In this document: piece after piece, positions 10,665-20,745 of the stretch
Position numbering within the stretch: position 1 is the first letter of the stretch
How the letters are laid out: every line of letters begins with the position of its first letter
Source of the DNA: Cryptomeria japonica
Taxonomy: Eukaryota > Streptophyta > Pinopsida > Cupressales > Cupressaceae
Direction of reading: 5' to 3'
NCBI RefSeq assembly: GCF_030272615.1
Contig: NC_081407.1
Span: 377,445,132 to 377,509,131 of the forward strand
Length of the DNA: 64,000 nt
Made by a program: the position numbers and the translations under genes
Notes under the pieces: model-generated
Seen by the model: the letters and a program-made list of their open reading frames with translations, nothing else
Databases searched by the model: none
Told to the model about the DNA's origin: nothing

Positions 10665-13600
10665 ATGAGTTTTACAACAATAAGCCCTACTTACACTATT
10701 CCCGTTAGACGAAGCCTTAGAATTAAGTCCTTCCAAGGTTTAATTACTGAGGAGATGGAACCTAATTTGAATGGTCTTTTTAACGAGGACATGGGTAATT
10801 CCTCTAATCCTCTTAATGATGAAGAAGCTCTCCATGAGGTTTCTATAGAACAACTTTCAAAATTGGATAACCAATTTGACGATTTTCGACAATGGATGTC
10901 TCAAGAATACCCTGATAGTCAAGCTCTTCCTTTAATTGAGGGTCTAAAATGTATGCTTCAAAGTGATAAGAATGGAATTGATATTTTGCGTGGTATCGCA
11001 CACATTGTGGATTCAAATGTGATGCCTATGAAGAGTTGTGCTGAAACCTTAGGTTATACACAACCTCCTACTCAAGACAATCATTCTATTCCTTTGACGA
11101 CTCCTATTGCTAGTATACCTACTTTTACATCAAACATAATGACTACTTCAATACAAGACATTCCTCCTATGATCACTAATCATGGGGGCAATCCCTCTTC
11201 TTCAATCAACCCTCTTCCTTCATTCAATCCAACTTCTTCATTCATTCCTTCAATAAGTGTGCCTATTATATCACCACAAATGAACATGACGCAAGGGGGC
11301 AATTCATTTAACCATTCCATTCCTCCTTGTAGTGTTCCTCCTGTCCAATCATCTCCTATGACTAACTATCATAGTGTCCCACCACCTTACTTTCTACCTT
11401 CTTTCAATAACATAACACCTCCATCACAATCTAACATGTCTAATATGAACTCTTCGACTGAAGCGACCATTAATAATCTTGCACAAACTGTCTCTTCTTT
11501 ACAGCAACAAATTGCCTCTATGAATCAATCTAAGTTTAGTGTGCCCACATTTGATGTTGCGAGTCCACTTTCTCTTGATATTGTTCGAGCTATTCCCCAT
11601 AAACATGTTGAAATTCCACATTTGGAGCTTTATAATGGTAAGGGTGATCCTCTAACACATGTTAAGACCTTTCAAACAATATGTACTGATTTTGCTTATG
11701 ACCAAAGGTTGCTTGCAAAACTGTTTACTAGAACATTAAGAGACAAAGCCCTACAATGGTATTGCTCGTTGCCTTCCTATTCTATTACTTCTTTCGAACA
11801 ACTTGCAAATGCTTTCATTCAACAATTTCAAAACAATATAAGTCCTAAAGTTACTTTGATTGATTTAATGCATTGTAAACAAGGTGTTAAAGAAAAAGTG
11901 ACTGATTTCATTGGTAGATATAAGCATTTGTATGCTCAAATTTCTTTTCCAGTGTCTGACAATGATATTCAAAGAATCTTCATTTCTAATTTACAAAAAG
12001 ACATTAGAGAAAAACTCTTGTTTTCTGAGTTTACTTCTTTCCAACAGTTGTGCACAACTCTTCACAATTATCAACTGACTGTGAGTCAAATGGAACAATC
12101 ACATCCTATGGCTCCGAGTGATAAGGGTGATAGTAGTCAACAACCATTTGGGAAGTTTAAACCGAACAGAGAGTCCATTAAATTCAATGAAAACATCATC
12201 AACAACAATGTGAATGCAGCATCAGGTGTGTCTCCTATTTCTAAGTTTTTCAAGAAAGAAAGAAAGTTTACTCCTTTGAATGAATCATTACATAGTATTA
12301 TGAATAAGTTATTGAAACAAAATGTTCTTACTCTTCCTCCTATAAGGAAAATTGATCCTGCAAAGATTAGTTCACCTTATTTTGATAACAAATCTTTTTG
12401 TCAATTTCATCGTCAACCTGGGCATGATACTGAAAAATGTTTTGCTTTAAAGGGGAAAATTCAAGATTTGATTGATAATAATACTATTTCTATTTCTGGA
12501 GTGAATGATAAAGGCAACAAATCTATAGCTCCTCCTAACCAAAATCTTCAGATTTTTACTGATCCATTGCCTTCTCATACCTCTAGTGTGATTGATACTA
12601 CTGATTCCTCTATCTCACCTGATGATCTTGTGTCCATGACTCCGAATGTGATTAACTTTGTTGAGCAGCAGAAAATCCCTAAAGAACTTTCCATCACCTT
12701 TGATTCTAGTGAAACTATCAGAGCACCTGATGGTCCTTTATATATAGTTGCAAAAGTCAAGAATACACCTTGCCATGGAGTGCTTATTGAGCCTTCTTGT
12801 ATGGTTAATGTCATTACTGAAGAATTTCTTTTTACTTTGCAATTGAATCAAGTAATCTATGACAAAACAGATGTGATTGTGAAACTATTTGATGCATTTT
12901 CTTCTCCTGCAATTGGTTCTATTACATTACCTATTGAGGTCCATAACAAATCCCTTGAGGTGAACTTTGCTATTATTCCATCTTCCGAACAATTTCGTGT
13001 GAAGCTTGGCTATCCTTGGCTATCTTCCATGAAAGCTATTGCTTCTCCTATTCACAAGTGTTTGAAATTTCCCCATAATGGTGAAGTTGTTACTGTCAAT
13101 CATAGTCTCTTTAAACCAGCTGAAAGAACCTCTAGTGTTCCTATTGATTACTTTTGGCCTAAACAATTCCAATCTCTTCCTCCGCGAAGTGATCATCTTT
13201 TCAAATCTTATCAAAAATGGAAAACAGATATGATCTTATCTCTGAGTGAACCTAGAACACCCAAACTTGATATTCCTATCATTCTTGAGAAGGAAGTTCT
13301 TCCTTTGAAAGATAAAACCAATGTCTTTCCTCAAGAAGATTCCCAACCCATTCCTATGGATGTGACTATGTCTATGTCTAATAAACTTCCTAAAAGTAGA
13401 CCTATCCCTCCTTGTCATGATGGACTTGGTCTCCTTCCTAAACCAAATATTCCTCCCTTATATGGAGCAGTTCCTCCTCCTTCCTCTTATGGAGAGAAGA
13501 GACCTTCCTCTTCTCCTATTGTTCAACCTAAGAGACCACAACCTAAACACCCAAGTGATAAGGATGAGAACATTCCTCCTCCTCAATCTTCTCAACTTCC

Positions 13601-14093
13601 TACTAAGACTAGACGAAATCGTTCTGCACGCGAACGTCGACGAAAGCGTCGTCTTAGAGCTCAAACTTTGCAATCCCCAAAAACACCTTCAACAAGCATT
13701 ATTCCATTTTCTCCTCAGCCGACGATTGAGCCACAATCTCCTAAACATAAGATGCATGATGGTCTTGATCTTGTGCGAGTTAAAGATCCTATTTTCATAA
13801 ATCTTGATGATGATATAGATGAAAATGTTATTCATGATGCAAATGTTACTCCTGTTCATTCTGATAGTGAATATGAACTTGTTGATATTGATAACCATTT
13901 ATCTAATGAATTTTCTAAAGCACTTATCCTAGCTCCTAGACAAGAACACCGTGGCTTGGGATATGAACATAGCCCTTGTTTGGATCTTGTGATAGCTCCA
14001 TCTGCTGTGTTGGATGTTCCTCCTCTAGCGTGTTCCCTACCTTCCCGAAACATTGATCAGCAAGATCGGGGGGTAGATGACATGCTAGACTAG
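10665..14093 (+). CDS. Tat-1 gag-protease-like polyprotein, 1142 aa
   Basis: Intact ORF and the only gene of the element. Residues about 160-290 are Pro/Ser/Asn-rich. About 309-475 is a retrotransposon gag domain (PHLELYNGKGDPLTHVKTF, LRDKALQWYCSLP, FIQQFQNN, LIDLMHCKQGVKEKVTDFI). About 577-592 is a CQFHRQPGHDTEKC zinc-like motif typical of Tat/Ogre gag. About 685-815 aligns with the retropepsin-like domain of that lineage (CHGVLIEPSCMVNVI, VKLGYPWL, HKCLKFPHNGEVVTV). The expected D-G/S active site reads EPS, so proteolysis is doubtful. The C-terminal third is Pro-rich with a basic cluster (about 982-998, RSARERRRKRRLR). The start at 10665 is the first ATG; 10755 is an alternative. No RT, RNase H or integrase follows. 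Confidence 0.9.
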   Translation: MSFTTISPTYTIPVRRSLRIKSFQGLITEEMEPNLNGLFNEDMGNSSNPLNDEEALHEVSIEQLSKLDNQFDDFRQWMSQEYPDSQALPLIEGLKCMLQSDKNGIDILRGIAHIVDSNVMPMKSCAETLGYTQPPTQDNHSIPLTTPIASIPTFTSNIMTTSIQDIPPMITNHGGNPSSSINPLPSFNPTSSFIPSISVPIISPQMNMTQGGNSFNHSIPPCSVPPVQSSPMTNYHSVPPPYFLPSFNNITPPSQSNMSNMNSSTEATINNLAQTVSSLQQQIASMNQSKFSVPTFDVASPLSLDIVRAIPHKHVEIPHLELYNGKGDPLTHVKTFQTICTDFAYDQRLLAKLFTRTLRDKALQWYCSLPSYSITSFEQLANAFIQQFQNNISPKVTLIDLMHCKQGVKEKVTDFIGRYKHLYAQISFPVSDNDIQRIFISNLQKDIREKLLFSEFTSFQQLCTTLHNYQLTVSQMEQSHPMAPSDKGDSSQQPFGKFKPNRESIKFNENIINNNVNAASGVSPISKFFKKERKFTPLNESLHSIMNKLLKQNVLTLPPIRKIDPAKISSPYFDNKSFCQFHRQPGHDTEKCFALKGKIQDLIDNNTISISGVNDKGNKSIAPPNQNLQIFTDPLPSHTSSVIDTTDSSISPDDLVSMTPNVINFVEQQKIPKELSITFDSSETIRAPDGPLYIVAKVKNTPCHGVLIEPSCMVNVITEEFLFTLQLNQVIYDKTDVIVKLFDAFSSPAIGSITLPIEVHNKSLEVNFAIIPSSEQFRVKLGYPWLSSMKAIASPIHKCLKFPHNGEVVTVNHSLFKPAERTSSVPIDYFWPKQFQSLPPRSDHLFKSYQKWKTDMILSLSEPRTPKLDIPIILEKEVLPLKDKTNVFPQEDSQPIPMDVTMSMSNKLPKSRPIPPCHDGLGLLPKPNIPPLYGAVPPPSSYGEKRPSSSPIVQPKRPQPKHPSDKDENIPPPQSSQLPTKTRRNRSARERRRKRRLRAQTLQSPKTPSTSIIPFSPQPTIEPQSPKHKMHDGLDLVRVKDPIFINLDDDIDENVIHDANVTPVHSDSEYELVDIDNHLSNEFSKALILAPRQEHRGLGYEHSPCLDLVIAPSAVLDVPPLACSLPSRNIDQQDRGVDDMLD

Positions 14094-14836
14094 TTTCATT
14101 AGCATAGCAGATTCTCTCCCCCTCTCTTTTGTTACTTCCTCTATATGTTACTCTCATTCTTCTATTTGTTGTCCTTAGTGTTGTCTACTTGCGGACGATG
14201 CAAAGCATTGAGATCTCTCGATCTCTCTCATGTTGACTCAAAAGACACATGTGTTCCCTTCTTCTAGGTGACCTTCCTTGATTGGGGAATGAAGAACAAT
14301 TATGCATACATACATATGATATACATGAATTATCATATAGCATACTAACCCCGAGGAAAGCGAAGTCACCTTGTGCTTTGTGTTTTGTGTCTATTATCCT
14401 TGGGCTTATCTAACACTTGGGGGCTAAATCCTTGTGATAACGTGCTCCTTTCCCTTCTCATTCTTATATGTATCACTACCTTAAAGCAATCACCCCCGGT
14501 GAGGCGTGTGCGATCGCTTTAATGTAGTGGGGCATACATCCCGTTCATATCTTTTCAAGATACTTGAAAATTTCTTGACAAATTTAGCTTTGCCTTGAAA
14601 ATTTTTGATATCTTTCTTGCATGACTCATAGTGAGGGAACCTTGCTACTGACAGTCATGGTTGTCCCTTGTGATCTTCCCTTTTACTTTGTCAATCGAAG
14701 TCGTAAGATCCTTAGTCCACTGGGGGCTTGGTGTATCTTGCCTCCTTGACGTGGTGAAAGTCTTTCAATGTTGTTTCCTTGTACTTTACCGGAAGTATGA
14801 GCGTACGCCTATACTCCCGCCAAAGTGGGGGCTAAA
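14094..14836 (+). other. Tat-1 non-coding 3' region with polypurine tract
   Basis: After the gag stop, 740 bases hold no usable frame. Enzyme domains expected here in an autonomous relative are absent. At the end, AAAGTGGGGGCTAAA (14822-14836) is the polypurine tract directly before the 3' LTR; a matching AAAGTGGGGGCAAAA precedes position 55219 in the related element Tat-2. Shorter G-runs (CTTGGGGGCTAAATCC near 14418, CTGGGGGCTTGG near 14720) may be decayed duplicate tracts. Confidence 0.75.
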
Positions 14837-16071
14837 TGTAGCGTCCTAAAATTGTGACACTTGCAATTTCGACTGCATTTTGGTCTTCATGATGGTGACA
14901 CAACACGCAACCTGAATGGAGACCCCGAAACCTGATTATGACACCAAAAACTGCATTTTCTTGCACCCTGGCCTGAACCTCCTTTGCACCCTGCTGTCTC
15001 GGGAGGTGGGACCAGAGCGCCCAGCGCCCTGGTCCCCCAGGACCATGGCGCCCAGCGCCCTGGTCCCTGGGTCCTATTTTGGGCCCGGTCTCTTTTGGAC
15101 TTCGGGTCTTTATGTTTGCAAATTCGAAAATAAACTTTCCTGGTCGGCCTAAGGTCGAGAAAATCAGTCTATTAACCCTAATTGACAAGTATATAAACTA
15201 CATTCTCCTCTTTCATTTGATATGATGGAAAAGGCGTGGAAACTATACTCAAGCATTCAAGCATTCCTTCAAGCAATTGATCATTTCAAGTCTCCATTCA
15301 AGGCTAAGTGTTGCATTCAAGACAAGGATTCAACCATTGAAGAGGAGATCACATACTACATGCTACATACAACATACAACATACAACAAACAACAACATC
15401 TATACCTTCGCACATAAGGATACAAACATCCTTACAACAAGGTATTAGTACTTGTTTTACATTACATACATTTACATTTATAGCATTTCTCATTTCTTGG
15501 TTAATTCCAAAACTGGGGTTTGACCTAAAGGCAAACCCCTAATCCCTAACCCCCCAATCGTCTTCGCTTTTCTGTGTGTAGGTTGTAGGTACGCGGCTGA
15601 AATTGAAGATCTGGAATCCTTGTGCAGAGACGAACAGATCCCCCTTCGTTTCACGGATTTTTCAGAGGACCGTGTGCACGCCGGGTGCCATTGTCCTGAC
15701 AACTTTTGCTCAAATTTGCAGGACAGTGCCGTATCGACATTTTACTGCTAATTCCAGGTCCGCAGCTTCATCCTATATCCCTATCTCAGTTTATAAGCAA
15801 ATCTTTGTCACTTTCTATGCATTCCTAGCTTAATTCTTCTATCAGCATTCTTTACAAAAGAGGGTAGCCTTTCTTTCTTAACCCTTGAAACACATTTAGC
15901 ATCCAATCTTGCATTGTGTGGGATTGGATCTTGTGGGTTTCAACCCCTCTTTTGAATGTAAAGTCTCTCCCCTAAGTGAAAACCATCAACCCTAGTGAAT
16001 CTCCCTTCTCTCTCCTTGGAGTTGGAAGAGGGGAGAGCAACTAGGGTTCGATCGCGATTTTCCGCTTTACA
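14837..16071 (+). repeat. Tat-1 3' LTR
   Basis: Starts TGTAGCGTCC and ends TTTACA, followed by the target duplication ctcct. It is about 23 bp longer than the 5' LTR, mainly through a duplicated block around 15012-15065 in which GCGCCCAGCGCCCTGGTCC occurs twice. Point differences from the 5' LTR are mostly C/T and G/A. Confidence 0.92.
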
Positions 16072-17265
16072 CTCCTGATGACCGTAAATATAAACCTACG
16101 AATGAAGGGGAGATGATGGTTACCCCTAGGACGTTTAGCAACAAGAATCCTCCCAGATGGGCGGCTAGCAAATACAAAACCACCAACAAACTAATCTCTA
16201 AGGCCGAGCCCCTCTCTAAAAAGAAAAATTTGGCAGCTAAGGACCATGGTCCGAAGATTTCGGATCAGGGAATTAATTTGGACATCCCTATCAACGTCCT
16301 GAAAGAAAAACAGGGGAACATGGCCAAAGAAGAGAACAGTGGGATATAGAGGACTAGTAACCTGATGAATCCGGTTATGGAAGCTACCAGAAGCCAGGAG
16401 AGCTGATGGAAGTGGGTGGAGCACGAATTTGATACCCTCAAAGAGGGGGTTAAAGAGATTATTGATATCTTCACTACTTCCCCTGAGCCCAGCAAATCTG
16501 AGAAACTTGTGATTATGACCCAAAAGCTCTCCTAGGACGTCGAGGTGATGAAATGCAATCACAAACAAAGAATTGAAAAGGTGGAGCAGTCTATTGTGGA
16601 GATTAAGAAAACTCTCAAGAACCTGGTGACATAAGCAAAGAAGCCATGAACAACAGTATAGAGGGGCTTGAAAAGATCAATGCCATGGTTGTTGATTACA
16701 GATCCTACCATAGTGAATTGGTGAAAGATATTGGAGGGGAAGATATGGCTGTTGGAGATAGGAAAACCACTGGTCCTAGTTCTAGAACTAGAAGTAGGAG
16801 CAGCAACAAGGGTACCTCCAGATTCATTCTGGAGGAACTGGAGGAAATCAACAAGATTTCCATCCAGAAGAACAAGGATCTGGTGCTCTCTCTTAATTGA
16901 GAGTCTTTCTTTTTTTTTGTCTTGTTTGTCTGCGTCTATTTTATTTTCGTGACTTCTCGGGGGTGCTCCCCTATTTTGATGTTAGTTCATGTCTATTTGG
17001 CTGATGGTCGATTGTTATAAAACTTTTGGTTTGGGTCCATGTAAAACCTGTTTATCTTTATCAAAAACATGTGAAACAAATTAGATGAATAATAAAAGAT
17101 AAAAGATCTAACTTTACAAAAAACATTTGTTTATAAATAAATTTATAAGTCATGTTTGTCCTCCAAACAATTTAGATTTACCAATGTAAAGTAAAATTAT
17201 ATGACGTACAAAAGTTAAAAATCAGTTAAAAATTTTGCTTACAAAAGTTTTTGAGTTTTGAAATT

Positions 17266-17986
17266 TTAATATATTGAATTTAAGGCAATGAGTTTCTGAA
17301 CAAAATTAACTTCCTTATCAACATGTTTCTTAGGATGAGGAGGAGAAGAAATGGAAGTGAGAAGAACATTGGAATCTCGCTTTTTGATAATAGCATTATA
17401 TTTGTGATGTATTTTGGGACCATAATTTTGCTCCAATTGTCTTTTCATATCACTTCTTCAACATATCCATTTTGCAACTTTTGAGATATTGTTACAAGGT
17501 GTCTTTGGCTTGTTATCATTAATTGTGTGTTGGTTTTGGGGTTGAGTAGGATGTTGAAGAAATCTAGGCCTCACATGACTAGAAACATGAATAATATTTA
17601 CATGATTAAGCTCTTTGTTCTCTAAGGACTCATCTTTAGCAGAGAGAGCATCAAGGAAAGTGATAATGATTTCATCTTCTTGCTCCAAGGTATCTTTATG
17701 GGTAAGACAAACTTTGGGAGAAGGATTAACTATATCCATCAATGCTTCATCTCTAGGAGGAATGCCATGCATAGAAGATAAAGTGACATTAAGGAAGGTG
17801 TTTATGATATCACCCTCTTCCTCTAGCATATCCCTATGTGAGAGGAGCATTTTAGGAGAAAGATCCACGTCATTCATCAAAACTTCATCCTTAGTAGAGA
17901 GAGTTTTAAAAGAAGTGTTAATAATCTTTTATCACACTAAAGTGTCCTCATGGGTAGGAGGATCCTTAGGAGAGGGTAAACCATAA
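17266..17986 (-). pseudogene. TE3 internal ORF with SPK-type repeats and a conserved C-terminal block
   Basis: One minus frame (17880-17266, one stop at about 17455) encodes three repeats of roughly 42 residues with the pattern SPK, then HKDTLEQEDEII.TFL, then DEALM; the first repeat lies in sequence left of 17986 with stops. The C-terminal half reads SSHVRPRFLQHPTQPQNQH, then NNISKVAKWIC, then SDMKRQLEQNYGPKIHHKYN. The copy at 42003-42396 has the same block with glutamate where this copy has the stop (WICERSD). I know no family for it. It lies just after the TE3 primer site, where gag is expected, so it may be a fast-evolving gag-like product of a non-autonomous element. Confidence 0.5.
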
Positions 17987-18218
17987 CTATGAATGAAAGG
18001 AATAGCTAGTTTATCATCATATGGGTAAAAGGAAACATCATGAAAATCTTGAATAAAACTTGAAATTGAAATAGCAAAATAATTTAACAACTCCATCTAC
18101 AAATTGGATCAAACAAGATACTCATAATCCATCAAAGGTACAACCAAAGAAATGTTCTCTCAATGTATGCAATGAAAATATACAGTTTAAAACAAAAAGA
18201 TATACAAGTGTCAGAAGA

Positions 18219-18234
18219 GTCAGGTTCACCAAAA
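18219..18234 (-). promoter_or_regulatory. Primer-binding-like site of TE3
   Basis: On the minus strand TTTTGGTGAACCTGAC follows the LTR end ATTACA directly. It differs by one base from the Tat-1 site, fixing the orientation of TE3 and marking 18235 as the LTR boundary. Confidence 0.65.
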
Positions 18235-20745
18235 TGTAATGGATGAAAATGGAATCGGGAAAGACTAAGGCCAAGATCCACTTTCATACAAACATTGGAA
18301 TACTACAATGCTACAATTGACTGGTGAGAAAACAAATATTCTATAGCAAACACATAGGTGGATAGTAAATTTGATTGTGCACCTATATCTACAATCTAGA
18401 GCTGAGTCTATGAAATCGAGATGCCCAAAACGCCCGTCTTTTGATTTCGGGACAGGATCTAATAATTTACTTCCTAAGACTGAGACTAAGCTTTCTAAAT
18501 TTGGAGGGAAACCTTGAGCATAGGGGCATACCAAGTTCCCTAGCCACGAAAATCATGTCTAATTTATGAGAATAGGTCTGTATCAGTCTAGTGAAGGTCC
18601 CCTAAACTCCATGTCTCTTTCAACGACCTATAGTTACACACAAGAGGGAAGAAAGTTTGTTGTGGATAGGGGTTTTCCTAGGTCAAACCCTAAGTTTGGA
18701 ATTAAGCTTGATTAAAATATAAAATTAACTTGAATTGAATTAGAAAGCATGCCTTTTGAGGGCAAGGCTATAATGCTCTTAGCATAAGTCATCCATGTTT
18801 TGATGCAAAAACATGATAAATCACATAAAATCCATCATGAAATTATAATTGAAACATAATATGAAGATTTATTGATGTAATTTATTGCTCCTTGATTCAG
18901 ATCTGTTCTTGAGGAAGAAGAATTACTCTTGAATTCAGGATGAGATGTTCTAGATGTTGAAATGAATTGAGGAGGTTGCCTTATATTGGGATTTCATAAT
19001 TCAATTCACCTTTAGGAAGACTCATATTTAGTGTATTTTCACACAAAGATAAATTTGGATAGGGCAAAACTACCCAATTATCCTCCTGAAATTCGAGGAA
19101 AAAGTGTGGGAACAAGGGAGTGTGACAGTCTTGGTCTCAACAACTTTATCCCAAATTTTTTAGGGATGCAAGATAAAGGGGTTCTAATATAATTCCATAT
19201 AAATGGCTCAAAACATGATGTGCAGATATGCAAAATATGTTTTGAAAGTTAAAATTTGGGGTAGGATAAGGATAAATTAGGATAATAAAAGATAAAGAAC
19301 ACGTCTATATTTAAGGGCCCAAACAATAGAGAGATGATGTGATTGTGCATCAAGAAAATTGGGTTAATCATGAAAACCAAATAACAATCAAAGAGAATCA
19401 CAAAATAGTTAAAATTTATGCTAAATTATCCTAATCTAACCAGAAAAACTACTAAAATTAAAACATAAATGCAAACCATGTTTCTCCAATAGAGCTTAGT
19501 TGTTCTTCCTTTCATCTCTTATTTTGATATGTCGCTCTCATCATGCAGTTAAAAATATGAAATGAAAGAAAGAATGTGATATTCGAGATTTACTACGAAT
19601 GTGCCTATGCAAGATAGAAATGCTAATTTCTAACAAAATAATAAAAATGAGACTATTGCTAAGCTATTTTGATATAATGAAGATACTAAAATTCTAGATG
19701 AATTGAATGAAGAAATAGGCCTCCTTTTATAGAAATCTAGATTTCAATGGACGGTCAAAGATTGAATTGATTTTTGTGACATCAAATGGACTTGATTGAG
19801 CACGCAACAAAGCTACCATTCAAGAGATGGATGAAAATCGAAAAAATCAAGGAGAAGATATTAGGGATAATTAATAAATAAAATATTTATTATCTCCTCA
19901 TGAAGACCAAATAAGTAAGTTGGAGATATTATGGAGATTTAATAATTAAAAATTATTAAATATCTCCCTATGAGAGGATAAATAGAAGAATTAAAAATTA
20001 AAAAATCAAGAATTATCCCCACGTGAGAGGATAAATGCAGATAATTAATAAATAAGATTTATTAAATATCTCCTCATAAAAGAATGATTTTCAAGTTTTG
20101 CATCTCATTTTTTAATTTAAAAAAAAAATGAATGAGATATTACCAAAAAGATTGGTTTTTGACAATCAAATAAAATAGGGAAATATATTAGTTTTCCAAA
20201 TTAAAAAATTAGGAGTATTTGGAGAGAATCGCATAAAACAAATAAAAAATATATTATTTCAAAAATTAGGAAAAGAAAATTAGGACAAATAATTTTAAAT
20301 AAATAAAGATATTTAATCAATTGCGATGACATGGTTAGATAATTAAATAATTTAAATAAATTATCCAGTTATGGGGAATACACACTGAACATTTAAATTA
20401 ACCCTACAAGGCAAAATAGTTAGACTGACATCGAGAGACCTCAATTTAGACAAATTAGGTCAAATTGGGTGAAATTGGGAAGAATTGGTAGTTGGGAAAA
20501 TTGGGAAAATTAGGTTAGTAAGGACTACGCGCGTGATATGTTAAAAATAGGAGACATAGGCATTGACCATTGCTTAGTATCTATCGTTTAAATAAAGTGG
20601 AAAAAGAGCCATATTATTGAATTAAATATTAATTAATTACAATAAAGGTCATATGATGCATAGAGAAATGAGAAATACTAAAATGAGTGCTACGAGAGTG
20701 TGAAATTGGGCACACTAATTAAGGTGTACAATTTACAATGCTACA
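18235..20745 (-). repeat. TE3 LTR (about 2.5 kb, minus orientation)
   Basis: On the minus strand it begins TGTAGCATTGTAAATTGTACACC at 20745 (compare TGTAGCGTCCTAAAATTGTGACAC of Tat-1) and ends CATTACA at 18235. The U5-like part near 18640-18720 shares the order AATTCCAAA, GGGTTTGACCTAGG, AACCCC and TGTGTGTA with Tat-1. The middle is very AT-rich (19860-20340) with repeated AATTAAATA and ATCTCCT blocks. No gene is seen inside. The boundaries are reasonable but only one LTR is present, so they cannot be checked by pairing. Confidence 0.6.

Larger units (their letters stand above)
8271..16071 (+). mobile_element. Non-autonomous Tat-like Ty3 LTR retrotransposon (Tat-1), complete and young
   Basis: A 7.8-kb element with two similar LTRs (8271-9482 and 14837-16071), TG...CA ends and an exact 5-bp target duplication ctcct (8266-8270 and 16072-16076). 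A primer-binding site follows the 5' LTR and a purine tract precedes the 3' LTR. The single ORF encodes gag and a protease-like domain; no reverse transcriptase, RNase H or integrase is present, so it must rely on enzymes from a relative. The LTRs differ at roughly 34 positions in about 1,210 by eye, nearly all transitions. It sits inside LINE-C, so it is the youngest layer of the nest. Confidence 0.92.
8028..16900 (+). pseudogene. LINE ORF3, copy C (in two parts: 8028-8265 and 16077-16900)
   Basis: The first part gives NHFRHGKIIYIPFYLASSLE and later LHEGLIVLIMEYAKS, then a stop, then EMNLEESGVPP. After the LTR element the same frame resumes at DDRKYKPTNEGEMMVTPR and runs, with a few stops, through a Lys/Glu-rich probable coiled coil (KQRIEKVEQSIVEIKKTLKN) to a natural end at SIQKNKDLVLSLN near 16900. 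The motif NHFRHG plus hydrophobic residues recurs in copy E near 40105 and, weaker, in copy D near 29620. Function is unknown; a nucleic-acid-binding or structural LINE protein is a guess. Internal stops make this copy dead even without the LTR insertion. Confidence 0.6.
8028..17065 (+). mobile_element. 5'-truncated LINE (LINE-C) carrying ORF3 and 3' UTR, split by an LTR element
   Basis: The insert is bounded by a perfect 16-bp target-site duplication, aacatgtgaaacaaat, at 8012-8027 and 17066-17081. The first bases of the right copy could belong to the A tail. Excluding the LTR element at 8271-16071 the LINE is only about 1.2 kb. It holds one coding region, which is homologous to the ORF3 regions at 28697-30073 and 39715-40920, then a T-rich 3' UTR ending in TTTATCAAAAA. 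5' truncation, long target duplication and an A-rich tail are the signature of target-primed reverse transcription. Empty-site proof: the homologous sequence at 41780-41810 reads straight through. Confidence 0.85.
7780..20745 (-). mobile_element. Tat-like LTR retrotransposon remnant (TE3), interrupted by nested insertions
   Basis: Read on the minus strand: an LTR (20745 to 18235), a primer-binding-like site (18234 to 18219), a short repeat-bearing ORF (about 17986 to 17266), then internal sequence down to about 7780. The internal part is split by a LINE insertion at 8028-17065; joining 7780-8027 to 17082-17960 restores colinearity with an undisturbed relative at 41553-42660. The second LTR is not found to the left, so the 3' part is lost. 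The LTR keeps U5-like sequence related to the young element at 8271-16071 (an AATTCCAAA, GGGTTTGACC order on the minus strand), so both belong to one broad family. Confidence 0.65.

Noticed and set aside
12575..13898. Minus-strand ORFs inside the Tat-1 gag gene
   Set aside because: Antisense shadows of the intact plus-strand ORF with no conserved motifs.
18265..18534. Minus-strand 89-codon ORF in the TE3 LTR
   Set aside because: Inside U5-like sequence of an LTR; no recognisable domain.
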